Notes: generated by a model from the sequence alone, not told the origin. DNA of 64,000 nt from Winogradskyella echinorum (GCF_014297365.1 NZ_JACOQD010000004.1:124001-188000), one strand, 5' to 3'; shown: positions 18,588 through 28,055, counted from the first letter of the stretch. Program-made: numbers and translations.

Positions 18588-19637
18588 ATGAAATTATCAC
18601 ACTTTAATTTTGATTTACCAGAAGAATTATTAGCCGAACATCCTGCAGAACACAGAGATGAGTCTAGATTAATGGTGTTAAATAGAGAAAAACAAACTAT
18701 TGAGCACAAGCAATTTAAAGACATTATCGACTATTTTGATGAAGGTGACGTGATGATTTTAAACAACACAAAAGTTTTTCCAGCGCGTTTATACGGAAAC
18801 AAGGAAAAAACAGGAGCACGTATCGAAGTATTTTTATTACGTGAGTTAAACCAAGATCAGCGTCTTTGGGATGTTTTAGTAGATCCTGCTCGTAAAATAA
18901 GAATTGGTAATAAGCTTTATTTTGGTGATGATGAAACTTTGGTTGCAGAGGTAATTGATAATACAACCTCTAGAGGTCGTACTTTACGTTTTCTTTATGA
19001 TGGATCTTATACAGATTTTAGAAGAAAATTAACCGAATTAGGTGAAACTCCTTTACCTAAATACATTAAGAGAGAAGTTGAGCCAGAAGATGAAGAGCGT
19101 TACCAAACAATTTTTGCCAAAAATGAAGGAGCTGTTGCAGCACCAACTGCAGGTTTACATTTCTCTAAACACTTATTAAAGCGTTTAGAAATTAAAGGTG
19201 TAGAAATGGCAGAAGTAACATTGCATGTTGGTTTAGGTACTTTTAATCCTGTAGAAGTTGAGGATTTATCTAAGCATAAGATGGATAGTGAAGAGATTGT
19301 TATAACACCAAGAGCAGCAGAAAAAATAAATAAAGGGATTGATAATAAAAAACGTGTTTGTGCCGTAGGTACAACATCAATGCGTACTATTGAAAGTTCT
19401 GTATCATCTAACGGAAGATTGAATGAATTTGATGGTTGGACAAATAAGTTCATATTTCCACCTTACGATTTTAGTATTGCTAATTGTATGATTACTAATT
19501 TTCATACACCAAAATCTACATTGTTAATGATGACATCTGCTTTTGCTGGTCATGATTTTATGAAAAAGGCGTACGAAGAAGCGGTAAAAGAAAAGTATAA
19601 ATTCTATTCTTATGGAGATGCTATGCTTATCATCTAA
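18588..19637 (+). CDS. queA: tRNA preQ1(34) S-adenosylmethionine ribosyltransferase-isomerase
   Basis: Penultimate queuosine step: transfers ribosyl from SAM to preQ1 at tRNA position 34, giving epoxyqueuosine. The 349-residue protein shows family landmarks [54 protein letters not shown] and [14 protein letters not shown]. It has its own promoter and a strong terminator, so it is monocistronic. No other queuosine genes are nearby. Confidence 0.96.
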   Translation: MKLSHFNFDLPEELLAEHPAEHRDESRLMVLNREKQTIEHKQFKDIIDYFDEGDVMILNNTKVFPARLYGNKEKTGARIEVFLLRELNQDQRLWDVLVDPARKIRIGNKLYFGDDETLVAEVIDNTTSRGRTLRFLYDGSYTDFRRKLTELGETPLPKYIKREVEPEDEERYQTIFAKNEGAVAAPTAGLHFSKHLLKRLEIKGVEMAEVTLHVGLGTFNPVEVEDLSKHKMDSEEIVITPRAAEKINKGIDNKKRVCAVGTTSMRTIESSVSSNGRLNEFDGWTNKFIFPPYDFSIANCMITNFHTPKSTLLMMTSAFAGHDFMKKAYEEAVKEKYKFYSYGDAMLII

Positions 19638-19659
19638 TTAAGAATAATAAATCATATAG

Positions 19660-19687
19660 AAAAGCCTCTTAGATGAGGCTTTTTTTG
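19660..19687 (+). terminator. Terminator of queA
   Basis: Stem AAAGCCTC / GAGGCTTT around the loop TTAGAT (19661-19682), followed by a T-run. Confidence 0.85.
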
Positions 19688-19715
19688 TTTTAAGAAAAAA
19701 CCCATATCATTTAAG

Positions 19716-19723
19716 TACTTTTG
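19716..19723 (+). promoter_or_regulatory. -7 box of rlmN, possibly giving a leaderless mRNA
   Basis: TACTTTTG matches TAnnTTTG exactly. Its end lies 6 nt before the rlmN ATG (19730), so transcription would start on or within a base or two of the start codon. No clear -33 TTTG. Confidence 0.45.
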
Positions 19724-19729
19724 CATTAA

Positions 19730-20770
19730 ATGGAAGTAAAGAAAAAAGACATACGTGCATTAACTAAAGAGCAACTAAGAGAATTCTTTGTAAAGCAAGG
19801 AGATAAAGCTTTTAGAGGTAATCAAGTATACGAATGGTTGTGGCAAAAATCTGCGCATAGTTTTGAAGATATGACTAACGTGTCTTTAGAAACTCGACAA
19901 ATGCTTCAAGATAATTTTGTAATTAATCATATTAAAGTAGATCAGATGCAACGTAGCTCTGATGGTACAATTAAGAATGCTGTTAGACTTCATGATGATT
20001 TAATTGTAGAATCAGTTTTAATTCCAACAGCAACACGTACAACAGCTTGTGTGTCTTCTCAAGTGGGTTGTAGTTTAGATTGTAAGTTTTGTGCAACAGC
20101 AAGGCTAAAACGAATGCGAAATCTAAATCCAGATGAAATTTACGATCAGGTTGTTGCTATTGATAACGAAAGTAGATTATACCACAACAGACCTTTGAGT
20201 AATATTGTGTTTATGGGAATGGGAGAACCACTCATGAATTATAATAACGTACTTAAAGCCATAGATAAAATTACATCTCCAGAAGGTTTAGGGATGTCGC
20301 CTAAACGTATTGTAGTGTCAACATCTGGTGTGCCAAAAATGATTAAGAAAATGGCAGATGATAACGTAAAATTTAAGCTAGCTGTTTCTTTACATTCTGC
20401 AATAGACGAAGTGAGAACTTCAATTATGCCTTTTAATGCAACCTTTCCGCTAAATGATTTAAGAGAAGCATTACAATATTGGTACGCGGCGACAAAAAAT
20501 AGAATTACCTATGAGTATGTCGTTTGGGATGGTATTAACGATAAAAGAAAAGACGTTGATGCCTTAGTGGAATTCTGCAAATTTGCACCAAGTAAAGTTA
20601 ATCTTATTGAGTACAACCCTATTGACGATGGCGAGTTTCAACAAGCCAATTCAAAAGCGATAGATATGTACGTAAATGTTTTAGAAGCAAACAATATTAC
20701 AGTAACCGTAAGGCGAAGTAGAGGAAAGGATATTGATGCAGCTTGTGGGCAGTTGGCTAATAAGAGTTAA
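19730..20770 (+). CDS. rlmN: Dual-specificity 23S rRNA/tRNA adenine-C2 methyltransferase
   Basis: Radical SAM enzyme that methylates A2503 of 23S rRNA and A37 of some tRNAs. The 346 residues carry the cluster motif CSLDCKFCAT (CxxxCxxC), the SAM region VFMGMGEPLMNY and the C-terminal AACGQLA, which holds the methyl-carrying cysteine. The length is typical. A perfect -7 box sits just before the ATG. Confidence 0.96.
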   Translation: MEVKKKDIRALTKEQLREFFVKQGDKAFRGNQVYEWLWQKSAHSFEDMTNVSLETRQMLQDNFVINHIKVDQMQRSSDGTIKNAVRLHDDLIVESVLIPTATRTTACVSSQVGCSLDCKFCATARLKRMRNLNPDEIYDQVVAIDNESRLYHNRPLSNIVFMGMGEPLMNYNNVLKAIDKITSPEGLGMSPKRIVVSTSGVPKMIKKMADDNVKFKLAVSLHSAIDEVRTSIMPFNATFPLNDLREALQYWYAATKNRITYEYVVWDGINDKRKDVDALVEFCKFAPSKVNLIEYNPIDDGEFQQANSKAIDMYVNVLEANNITVTVRRSRGKDIDAACGQLANKS

Positions 20771-20774
20771 GAAC

Positions 20775-20806
20775 AAAAAAAGCGACCATTTGGTCGCTTT
20801 TTTTAT
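20775..20806. terminator. Bidirectional terminator
   Basis: AGCGACCA (20781-20788) pairs with TGGTCGCT (20791-20798), flanked by an A-run and a T-run. It serves rlmN and the convergent gene ending at 20823. Confidence 0.85.
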
Positions 20807-20822
20807 AATCTATTTATATGAT

Positions 20823-22064
20823 TTAATTTTTAACAAACTTAATCGTTTTGAAATTACCATCTATATTAACTTTTGCTAGATAAACTCCATTATTTAAAGA
20901 AGAAATATCGATAGATTCAGTTGCATTTTCCAATGATCTTGAGATAACACTTTGACCTAAAATAGAATATATTTCTATGCTCGTCATCGCAACATTTGAA
21001 GACTCTAAATTAAGCACCTCAATATCTTTATTATAATAATAAGTAAATGTGTTTAAATCGAAGTCATTTACTCCCAGTATCGCACTAACGGCGATATTGT
21101 CTATATTCAATACAAATTCATCAGTTACATTATGATGTCTAAAAGCGATGTATACTGCAGCTTGGCCAGCAAGTGCACTAATATCTAGAGATCTGCTTAC
21201 AAATGTTCCTGCACCACCATTTTGACCAACAATTTCATTAAATGTAGTTGAGCTTGCAGCTAAATCTACAATTTGGTTACTGTTAGCAACATAAACCGTA
21301 TAATTTTCATCAGCAAAATTAACATCCACTCCTCGTGCATCCCACGTTAGATTGATGTTGTCACTAGTTGAATAAGAGGACAAATCCAAAGCCTGAGAAA
21401 TAAGCCAATTATCAGGAGTTAAGGCACCAGTATTGTTGTCATATGATGCAGAACCTAACATTGGATTTCCGTCAGGTAAATCATCACCATTAGAATCATA
21501 ATCCGCCGTAAACCAAGCCTGTCCATCACCATCGTCATCGATATTTTCCCAACAGACTAATAATGTGTTTGGATCTGTAAAATCGTCTGCATATGGTAAA
21601 TTGCCATTAGGACAATTAACAATTTCTTCAGTTAATTCAAAATCAAATGGTAATGCAGACCAACGATCATCCCAATGCAGATAATATGTAGTTCCAGATT
21701 CTATAGTAAAACTAGTTGTTGTTAGATAATTAATATCACTAACATCATCGCTACCACCAAGGCAGGTTAAACTTCCACATGCGCCAGTGAATATGCTCAA
21801 TCTTGTATCGTCACTATTAGTAATACCATCATTTTGAGGTAAATCAGATGATACTGTTGCGATACCATCAATAGTAGCAGTATAGGTATACCATTCACCA
21901 AAAGTCCCTGGTGTATCCCAAGCACAACTATTATCCGCAGTCCCATCGACAGCACCAACAGAAGTTACTCCAACCGCGGCTGTACCAGAAGTAGCACAAG
22001 AATCCTGCGCGTAATTAAATTGAAAAGCTAATAAAGCTAATACTAGTAAAGTAATTTTTTTCAT
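20823..22064 (-). CDS. T9SS-exported extracellular protein with anchor-J-like domain
   Basis: 413 residues with a signal peptide (LLVLALLAFQFNYAQ). An N-terminal PPC-like beta domain (about 22-145; SGTTYYLHWDDRW) is followed by a cleaved-adhesin / choice-of-anchor J-like jelly roll (about 150-325), with Asp-rich DDDGDGQAWFTADYDSNGDD suggesting calcium sites. A type A T9SS sorting domain (about 335-413, ending KTIKFVKN) closes it. It is secreted across the outer membrane; the binding target is unknown. The enzyme-free layout suggests an adhesin or surface-binding role. Confidence 0.8.
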   Translation of the reverse strand: MKKITLLVLALLAFQFNYAQDSCATSGTAAVGVTSVGAVDGTADNSCAWDTPGTFGEWYTYTATIDGIATVSSDLPQNDGITNSDDTRLSIFTGACGSLTCLGGSDDVSDINYLTTTSFTIESGTTYYLHWDDRWSALPFDFELTEEIVNCPNGNLPYADDFTDPNTLLVCWENIDDDGDGQAWFTADYDSNGDDLPDGNPMLGSASYDNNTGALTPDNWLISQALDLSSYSTSDNINLTWDARGVDVNFADENYTVYVANSNQIVDLAASSTTFNEIVGQNGGAGTFVSRSLDISALAGQAAVYIAFRHHNVTDEFVLNIDNIAVSAILGVNDFDLNTFTYYYNKDIEVLNLESSNVAMTSIEIYSILGQSVISRSLENATESIDISSLNNGVYLAKVNIDGNFKTIKFVKN

Positions 22065-22170
22065 AAGTTCAATGAATTGATTAATAGAATTAAAATTACA
22101 AATAAATGTTCATTAATAATGTTAAAGTACTACTAATTGAGCTTTTAGTAATTTAAAGCGTGTTTATTCG

Positions 22171-22178
22171 TAATTTTG
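22171..22178 (+). promoter_or_regulatory. -7 box of the polyprenyl synthase gene
   Basis: TAATTTTG, a full TAnnTTTG match, 18 nt before the start codon at 22197. Confidence 0.45.
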
Positions 22179-22196
22179 CATTGTTTTTAATATTAA

Positions 22197-23174
22197 ATGA
22201 AAATAACCGAACAAATAAAACAACCAATTGCTTATGAGATGGAACTTTTTGAACAAAAGTTTCAACTCTCTATGGCTAGTAAGGTTGCACTTCTCAATAG
22301 AATAACTCATTACATTGTAAACCGTAAAGGCAAACAAATGCGACCAATGTTTGTGTTTTTGGTTGCTAAAATGATGAATAATGGAGAGGTTAGTGAGCGT
22401 ACATATAGAGGTGCTTCGGTTATAGAGTTAATTCATACAGCTACATTAGTTCATGATGATGTAGTGGATGATAGTAACCGAAGACGCGGTTTCTTTTCTA
22501 TAAATGCACTTTGGAAAAATAAAATTGCTGTACTAATAGGTGATTATTTGTTATCAAAAGGGTTATTACTTTCAATAGATAATAATGATTTTGATTTACT
22601 CAAAATTATCTCTGTTGCTGTGCGCGAAATGAGTGAGGGAGAATTACTTCAAATCGAAAAAGCCAGGCAACTAGATATTACGGAAGCTATTTATTACGAT
22701 ATTATAAGACAAAAAACGGCAACCCTAATTGCTGCCTGCTGTAGTTTAGGTGCTGCTTCTGTAAAACCAAATTCTCCTGAGGTAGAAACTATGCGTAAGT
22801 TTGGAGAGCTTATAGGCATGGCGTTTCAAATTAAAGATGATTTGTTTGATTATGGTGAAGAGGCTATAGGAAAACCAACTGGTATAGACATAAAGGAACA
22901 AAAAATGACATTGCCTTTAATCCATGTTTTAAATAACTGTACTAAGAAAGAAAAGTCTTGGCTTATTAATTCCATTAAAAATCATAACAAGGATAAAAAG
23001 CGTGTAAAGGAGGTTATCAATTTTGTAAAGTCTAACGGAGGCTTAGAATATGCGGTTTCAAAAATGAAAGCATTTCAAAAAGAAGCTCTAGATCTATTAG
23101 AAAAACACCCAGAATCCGAATACAAAGCATCTTTAAAGCTTATGGTAGATTACGTTATTGATAGAAAAAAATAA
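22197..23174 (+). CDS. Polyprenyl diphosphate synthase
   Basis: Trans-isoprenyl chain elongation, probably for the menaquinone side chain. The 325-residue protein has the first Asp-rich motif in LVHDDVVDDSNRRRG (DDVVD) and the second in AFQIKDDLFDYG (DDLFD), with KGKQMRP and GDYLLSKG in the expected places. Small residues upstream of the first motif suggest a long product, as in octaprenyl-type synthases, but the chain length cannot be read from the sequence with certainty. Confidence 0.9.
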   Translation: MKITEQIKQPIAYEMELFEQKFQLSMASKVALLNRITHYIVNRKGKQMRPMFVFLVAKMMNNGEVSERTYRGASVIELIHTATLVHDDVVDDSNRRRGFFSINALWKNKIAVLIGDYLLSKGLLLSIDNNDFDLLKIISVAVREMSEGELLQIEKARQLDITEAIYYDIIRQKTATLIAACCSLGAASVKPNSPEVETMRKFGELIGMAFQIKDDLFDYGEEAIGKPTGIDIKEQKMTLPLIHVLNNCTKKEKSWLINSIKNHNKDKKRVKEVINFVKSNGGLEYAVSKMKAFQKEALDLLEKHPESEYKASLKLMVDYVIDRKK

Positions 23175-23291
23175 ATTAAATACCTTGTTATCAAATAGTT
23201 AAAAATTATTTTAATTATTTTTCACTTTCCAGACAACCCATGGTAATAAAATTGCGTCTTTATAAATAGAAGCGCAACACAAATCAATTTA

Positions 23292-23855
23292 ATGAAAGTT
23301 ATTCAACTTCATAAAAACGAAACGAAACTAATACAGAGAGCCGCGAAACAAAATCGCGAAGCACAACATGTGTTGTATGAGTTGCATGCGCCAAAAATGC
23401 TAAGTGTATGTAGATACTATATAAAAGACGTACACCAAGCAGAAGAAGTAATGTTAAATGGGTTTTTTAAAGTATTTAAATATTTAAAATCATTTAAAAA
23501 CGAAGGTAGTTTTGAAGGTTGGATAAGACGTATTATGGTAAGAGAAGCCATATCGTTTTTAAGACAAAAAAAGCAAATAGAGTTTGCTGCAGAAGATGAA
23601 TATTTAGAGCACGATTACTCTAATAATATTAACACAAATATTGAAGTTGCAGAAATACAGCAGCTAATAGATAGTTTGCCAGAAGGATATAAAATGGTGT
23701 TTGTAATGTATGCTATAGAAGGTTATAAACACTATGAAATTGCAGAATTATTGAACATCTCTGAAGGGACATCAAAATCGCAATTATTTAAAGCCCGACA
23801 AATGCTTCAAAAGAAAATAAAAGAATTAAATAACAGTAGTTATGGCACCAATTAA
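23292..23855 (+). CDS. ECF-type RNA polymerase sigma factor
   Basis: 187 residues. Region 2 covers about 20-90 (MLSVCRYYIKDVHQAEEVMLNGFFKVFKYL, cut here to its core VHQAEEVMLNGF) and region 4 about 125-180, with the helix-turn-helix HYEIAELLNISEGTSKSQLFKA. Nearest named groups are RpoE-like sigma-70 factors. The next gene overlaps it by 14 nt and encodes a membrane protein with an anti-sigma-like layout, followed by an outer-membrane-type protein, so the three probably form an envelope-response module. The signal is unknown. Confidence 0.88.
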   Translation: MKVIQLHKNETKLIQRAAKQNREAQHVLYELHAPKMLSVCRYYIKDVHQAEEVMLNGFFKVFKYLKSFKNEGSFEGWIRRIMVREAISFLRQKKQIEFAAEDEYLEHDYSNNINTNIEVAEIQQLIDSLPEGYKMVFVMYAIEGYKHYEIAELLNISEGTSKSQLFKARQMLQKKIKELNNSSYGTN

Positions 23856-24627
23856 ATTTGAAGAAAATATAAAAGACAAGCTCGAAAAGCGCACATTGTT
23901 GCCATCATCAGAAAGTTGGGATAAATTATCTGAGCGTTTAGATAAGGATAATAAAAAGTCTAAAAACCCAATCTTTTGGTGGTTAAGTATAGCAGCAGCG
24001 ATTATAATTATGATAGCGTTATCTGCACAGTTTTTTGGAGGAAATGAAACTAATGAAGTTATGCCTCAAGTAGTTAAAGATGAAGTTGAAGAACAACTTA
24101 AAGATAATAAAGAACAAAAGCTAAATGAAACAAAATCTATAGAGTTAGTAAATGAAGAAAATGATTTTGAAGAGAAAAAAGAAGACTCGCAAATTATTAA
24201 ACAACCACAAATTATAGATTATAAAAAAGTAACTCAAAAAAAGTCTAAAGTAGAAACAAAACTTGCAGTTCAAAACAATTTGGAGACTAAAAACAGCAAT
24301 TTTAAACAAGAGGATGAGATTAATAAAGAAGTTAATAATCTATTAGATGAGGCAGTAATGAAAAATGCAGTTGCAAAAGCAAAAAGTGAATTTAATGCTG
24401 AAAACATAACTGTAACAGACAAAGAAATAGATTCACTATTAAAGGTTGCAAGTAAAGAACTTTTCAATGATAAATTATTAAAAAATTCATCTATGACAGT
24501 TGATGCTAATGCATTACTAATGAGTGTAGAAGAAGATATGGGACAATCCTTTAGAAGTAAAGTATACGAAGCGATAAAAGAAAGTTATAAAACTGTAAAA
24601 ACAGCAGTCGCAGATCGTAATAACTAA
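23842..24627 (+). CDS. Single-pass membrane protein, probable anti-sigma factor partner
   Basis: 261 residues: a cytoplasmic N-terminus of about 50 residues (with SSESWDKLSERLDKDNKKS), one membrane helix (WWLSIAAAIIIMIALSA, about 47-65), and a long Lys/Glu-rich periplasmic part with a helical C-terminus (SLLKVASKELFNDKLLKN). No zinc anti-sigma motif is visible, so the role is inferred from topology and the 14-nt overlap with the sigma gene. Its start ATG lies inside the sigma reading frame. Confidence 0.65.
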   Translation: MAPIKFEENIKDKLEKRTLLPSSESWDKLSERLDKDNKKSKNPIFWWLSIAAAIIIMIALSAQFFGGNETNEVMPQVVKDEVEEQLKDNKEQKLNETKSIELVNEENDFEEKKEDSQIIKQPQIIDYKKVTQKKSKVETKLAVQNNLETKNSNFKQEDEINKEVNNLLDEAVMKNAVAKAKSEFNAENITVTDKEIDSLLKVASKELFNDKLLKNSSMTVDANALLMSVEEDMGQSFRSKVYEAIKESYKTVKTAVADRNN

Positions 24628-24710
24628 GTCCCTTTGAAAAAAGGGATCTCATTATGAGAACCAAAAACAAGAATCAAATTAAACATCAATAAATCAAAAA
24701 ACGAACAGTT

Positions 24711-25817
24711 ATGAATACAATTACAAGATTAGTAGTTTACTTAGTAATATCACTAACATTTGCTACAGTACATGGACAAAACAAAGAATTAGATTCAATT
24801 AGAAAAGAAAAAGTAGATCATAAAATCAGTCTATTAGAAGAAGATAAGGCTGAAATTGAAGAGCAGGAAAAAGGTATTTTAAAATTAAAAATAACAAAGA
24901 TTAATAAGCGGTTAGATAATAAAGAAATCACGGCAGAAGAAGCTGAAAATCTAAAAAAAGAAGCAGCAAAAGTTGCAGCTCTTAATATTGAAAATAGAAG
25001 GGCAATAATAGATCAGAGAATAGATTTGTTAAAAAGAAATGGTTACGACGCATACCAATATAGAAAATACGATTCGGGTGATGATGGTTTTGTGTTTAGA
25101 ATAGGTGGAGGTGAAGATACTAATGAAAGCTTTATTTATTTTGGTGAAAAATCTAAAGACAAACCTAGAAAATACGATAGAAGAACCACTGAAGATATTG
25201 TATTTGCTTTTGGACTTAATAATGCCTTAATCGATGGGCAAGATATTGATGATTCACCTTATAAAGTTTGGGGTTCTGGCTTTATGGAATTAGGTTACGC
25301 CTGGAAAACTAGAATCTTCGATAATACAAATTTTTGGAGAATAAAGTATGGTTTTTCATTTCAGTGGAACAAGTTTGATATTAAGGATAACAATTACTTA
25401 GTAAATACAGATGGTGAAATTTCATTGCAAGAGTTTCCGTCGGATATAAGCAAAGCAAAATTTAGAACAACAAATTTAGTTTTTCCTGTCCACCTAGAAT
25501 TTGGGCCATCTAAAAAAATAGAAAAGAAAGATTATTTTAGATATTCAACTTACAATAAATTAAAAGTTGGTTTAGGAGGTTATGCAGGTTTAAATATAGG
25601 TAGCATGCAAAAACTAAAGTATAAAGAAGATGGTAATAGAATTAAAGATAAACAACGTGGAGGTTTTGAAGTGAATGAGTTTGTATATGGTGTAAGTGGC
25701 TATGTGGCTCTAGGTGATATAGCTTTATATGTAAAGTACGATCTTAACCCATTGTTTAAAGATCAAGTAATAGATCAAAATAATATTTCAGTCGGTGTCC
25801 GTTTTGATATGGATTAA
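24711..25817 (+). CDS. Exported protein with coiled coil and predicted beta-barrel C-terminus
   Basis: 368 residues with a signal peptide (VISLTFATVHGQ). A charged helical stretch follows (about 25-105, rich in Lys and Glu, probably coiled coil). The C-terminal two thirds alternate aromatic and polar strands (GFMELGYAWKTRIF, KLKVGLGGYAGLNIG) and end in ISVGVRFDMD, typical of an outer-membrane barrel. Likely a target or sensor of the sigma module upstream. The specific function is not recognised. A terminator follows. Confidence 0.6.
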   Translation: MNTITRLVVYLVISLTFATVHGQNKELDSIRKEKVDHKISLLEEDKAEIEEQEKGILKLKITKINKRLDNKEITAEEAENLKKEAAKVAALNIENRRAIIDQRIDLLKRNGYDAYQYRKYDSGDDGFVFRIGGGEDTNESFIYFGEKSKDKPRKYDRRTTEDIVFAFGLNNALIDGQDIDDSPYKVWGSGFMELGYAWKTRIFDNTNFWRIKYGFSFQWNKFDIKDNNYLVNTDGEISLQEFPSDISKAKFRTTNLVFPVHLEFGPSKKIEKKDYFRYSTYNKLKVGLGGYAGLNIGSMQKLKYKEDGNRIKDKQRGGFEVNEFVYGVSGYVALGDIALYVKYDLNPLFKDQVIDQNNISVGVRFDMD

Positions 25818-25838
25818 ATCAACCAATTTTTGAGTGTT

Positions 25839-25873
25839 AAAAGCCTTAATCTAGAAATGGATTGAGGCTTTTT
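25839..25873 (+). terminator. Terminator after the sigma/membrane/barrel genes
   Basis: AAAAGCCTTAATC and GGATTGAGGCTTTTT form an imperfect 12-bp stem around TAGAAAT, ending in a T-run. Confidence 0.75.
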
Positions 25874-25880
25874 GTTGATC

Positions 25881-26016
25881 TCGTATAACGTTGTTGTATA
25901 TGGTTTGTTGCGTGTATAAGCACCTAATTTAGCAAATAAAAACCGAATAGAAAATCCGCGAGGATTTTCGTAAGTAGGCGAGAACTAGCAATAAATTATA
26001 TATGTTGTTGGCATTA
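25881..26016 (+). repeat. Hairpin element, left flank of accessory cassette (attC-like?)
   Basis: 136 bp, starting TCGTATAACG and ending GTTGGCATTA, the same 10-bp ends as the inverted element at 27865-27922. Inside is a long imperfect stem (GTATATGGTTTGTTGC against GCAATAAATTATATAT, all differences being G-T wobbles) and a small perfect one (GAAAATCC / GGATTTTC). Conserved ends with a variable palindromic core, and a length within 57-141 bp, recall integron attC sites. No integrase is in the window, so the identity is open. Confidence 0.5.
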
Positions 26017-26021
26017 GTTTT

Positions 26022-27191
26022 TTAATTTTTCATTAATTCATCTAGTCTATTATAGAAATCTTCTCCTTCTCCATTAAATATTCCTTCTATGATTCCACTT
26101 GAATTTATTATTATTTTTGTTGGATAACCTTTTACAGCATATTTAACAGAAACATCTTTGTCAAGTGCATTGTCATTGAAAAGGTTTTTCCATTTTAATT
26201 CGTATTCATTAACCGCATTTCTCCATTTTGTTTCTGTATCATTACAAGCTATGCCAATAAACTCAATTCGATTTTTGTATTTTTCAAAATGTTTTTTCAT
26301 TTTTGGAAATCCAGAAATACAAGGTGCACACCAACTACCCCAAAAATCGAGTATCGTAAATTTGTTTTGTGAGAAGTCTACTGAATAATGTTCTTCGTTT
26401 ATAGATTTTAAGGAAAATTCAGGTGCTTTTCCTCCTAATTTAATTCTTGATTCAGCCTCTCTGACTTTTGTATATTTTTGAAATCTAGTAAATTGATATT
26501 TTAAAAGATTCTCAAATGTACCTTCTTTTACAGACTTGTCTAATTTTTTAAAATATTTCCCTATGGTATCTAATGATTGTTTTGATAAATAGTAGGCAGA
26601 AAGGCTTTTGTCTAAATTATTATTGATATAATTTAATTGAAAATTGCTTGCTATTATAGAGTATTCTTTACGCTTTTTAAATAGGCTATTAATTTTTTCT
26701 CTATTTCCATTATTAAACATTAACGAGTCTATTTCTAATTCAATTTTTGATTTTTCTATTAGAGAAGCAACATACTCATTTCTATTATCACTATATTCTT
26801 CATTAATTTCTGAACCTTTAGCTTGATATTTAAGATTCAGTTTTTCAAGCTTTCCTTTTACTGAAATTCTATCTTCTGGTTTTAATATTAGAAGTATTGA
26901 TTTTTCAAGTGGTCTATATGGACTTTTATCTAATCGGGTATATTCTGCTTTTCTTGGCGTTACTATACTTATAATAGCTTCGTTTACTGGTAAGTCATAG
27001 AAGAATTTTCCGTTTTTAGAATAAATAGTGTCAATAATAGGGTCTTCTTCAATATTTGAAATTTTATAGCTTTCTATATAAATAGTGTCATTTCCAAGTC
27101 CGACAATTTCAGCAGATAGATTATTTTTTTGAATACAAGATGTAAAAGAGATACAAAAAAAGATTAAAGAAAAAGTCTTAATATATTTCAT
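26022..27191 (-). CDS. DUF4369 / TlpA-like thioredoxin-fold lipoprotein
   Basis: Starting at the ATG for MKYIKTFSLIFFCISFTSC (27191) gives a lipoprotein signal with the lipobox cysteine at residue 19. A longer frame opens at 27239 but would put 16 residues before the signal. Domain order: DUF4369 (about 20-100), a helical linker, then an AhpC/TSA-TlpA redoxin domain with the CxxC active site WGSWCAPC and the cis-Pro segment GYPTKIII. Predicted to act as a periplasmic thiol reductant or isomerase. It lies just downstream of an HTH gene in a cassette flanked by inverted repeats. Confidence 0.8.
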   Translation of the reverse strand: MKYIKTFSLIFFCISFTSCIQKNNLSAEIVGLGNDTIYIESYKISNIEEDPIIDTIYSKNGKFFYDLPVNEAIISIVTPRKAEYTRLDKSPYRPLEKSILLILKPEDRISVKGKLEKLNLKYQAKGSEINEEYSDNRNEYVASLIEKSKIELEIDSLMFNNGNREKINSLFKKRKEYSIIASNFQLNYINNNLDKSLSAYYLSKQSLDTIGKYFKKLDKSVKEGTFENLLKYQFTRFQKYTKVREAESRIKLGGKAPEFSLKSINEEHYSVDFSQNKFTILDFWGSWCAPCISGFPKMKKHFEKYKNRIEFIGIACNDTETKWRNAVNEYELKWKNLFNDNALDKDVSVKYAVKGYPTKIIINSSGIIEGIFNGEGEDFYNRLDELMKN

Positions 27192-27228
27192 TATTGATAA
27201 TTTTGGTGTTTTTAAATCTAAAAGATGA

Positions 27229-27657
27229 TTATTTTCCATATTTCTTTTCTATAATGTTTCCAGTTATAACACCAATTCCAGTAAAAAATATTGTAATTGC
27301 AATAACAAATGGTAGACTGAATTCATTATAGGGTATAATTCCTGTGCTAGCTAGAATTAAGCTTAAAATAAAACCGGATGAACCTCCAATAATTAGAAAA
27401 CCTAATATGAACCAAGGGGTTTTGAATGATTTTTTATTGCTTTTATTCTCAAACAAAATATTATTAAAATAATTAGCAGGTAATTCTAAAGCATTTGTCA
27501 ACCTTTTTAATGTGTCTCCACGTGGTTCACTTTTACCATTTTCTAATCGTTGAATTGTTCTTAAGCTTAATTCAGACTTTTCAGATAAATCCTCTTGTGA
27601 TAATCCTTTTTCGGTTCTAATTTTCTTAACAGCATTAGAAAATTCTATTTTTCTCAT
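27229..27657 (-). CDS. XRE-family HTH regulator with two C-terminal membrane helices
   Basis: 142 residues. An XRE helix-turn-helix (about 8-62: LSQEDLSEKSELSLRTIQRLENGKSEP, core LSLRTIQRLENG) is followed by two hydrophobic helices (about 78-100 and 112-130). Membrane-tied XRE regulators often respond to envelope or thiol signals, but none is proven here. It lies 37 nt upstream of the TlpA-like gene and is read in the same direction, so it probably controls that gene and itself. Confidence 0.75.
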   Translation of the reverse strand: MRKIEFSNAVKKIRTEKGLSQEDLSEKSELSLRTIQRLENGKSEPRGDTLKRLTNALELPANYFNNILFENKSNKKSFKTPWFILGFLIIGGSSGFILSLILASTGIIPYNEFSLPFVIAITIFFTGIGVITGNIIEKKYGK

Positions 27658-27864
27658 TTAGAAGTTATTTTTAATTTTTTCAAATATATAGCTTAAGTAA
27701 TTTTAATGTGCCGTCAAAGTCTAGTTATTGCCACGTTTTTTGTACGTCATTTACACGACATTAATTTGTCAATGTATTGTTTATGGGTGATTGGATAGTT
27801 TTTTTATTTTCAGACTAGTATTACTTTATTGTAAAAGAAAGCTCATTTATTCTGATATGCGAAT

Positions 27865-27922
27865 TAATGCCAACTTTAGTGATATGAGTCTGTTTTAATG
27901 ACTTATATCAGTCGTTATACGA
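27865..27922 (-). repeat. Hairpin element, right flank of accessory cassette (inverted)
   Basis: 58 bp. On the minus strand it starts TCGTATAACG and ends GTTGGCATTA, exactly the ends of the element at 25881-26016, but in opposite orientation. The core is a different imperfect hairpin (ACTGATATAAGTC / GACTCATATCACT). The pair brackets the HTH and TlpA-like genes. Confidence 0.5.
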
Positions 27923-28005
27923 AGTTCGCTGTTTCAAATGAGAAAGTCAAGTTAATTTGGGTTATTAATTTTTAATACAAATAGAATATCTTAAATTTAC
28001 AAACT

Positions 28006-28055
28006 TGTCATTCTTGCAATGGTCACTGAGCGAAATTGAAGTGATGCAGGAAATC
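28006..28055 (+). repeat. Composite TGTCATTC-type repeat
   Basis: Starts TGTCATTC and contains GGTCACTGAGCG and TTGAAGTGA, a decayed version of the repeat at 39553-39604. It lies just upstream of dnaG. Confidence 0.45.

Noticed and set aside
18506..18724. 72-codon minus-strand ORF over the queA promoter
   Set aside because: Shadow of queA codons; no plausible domain and it would cross the queA promoter.
24628..24650. TCCCTTTGAAAAAAGGGA hairpin after the anti-sigma-like gene as a terminator
   Set aside because: A 7-bp stem without a following T-run, and the next gene seems part of the same module; left unannotated.
25881..27922. Classifying the two hairpin elements firmly as integron attC sites
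   Set aside because: End boxes deviate from the attC consensus, the two sites are inverted, and no integrase is present; kept only as a hypothesis.
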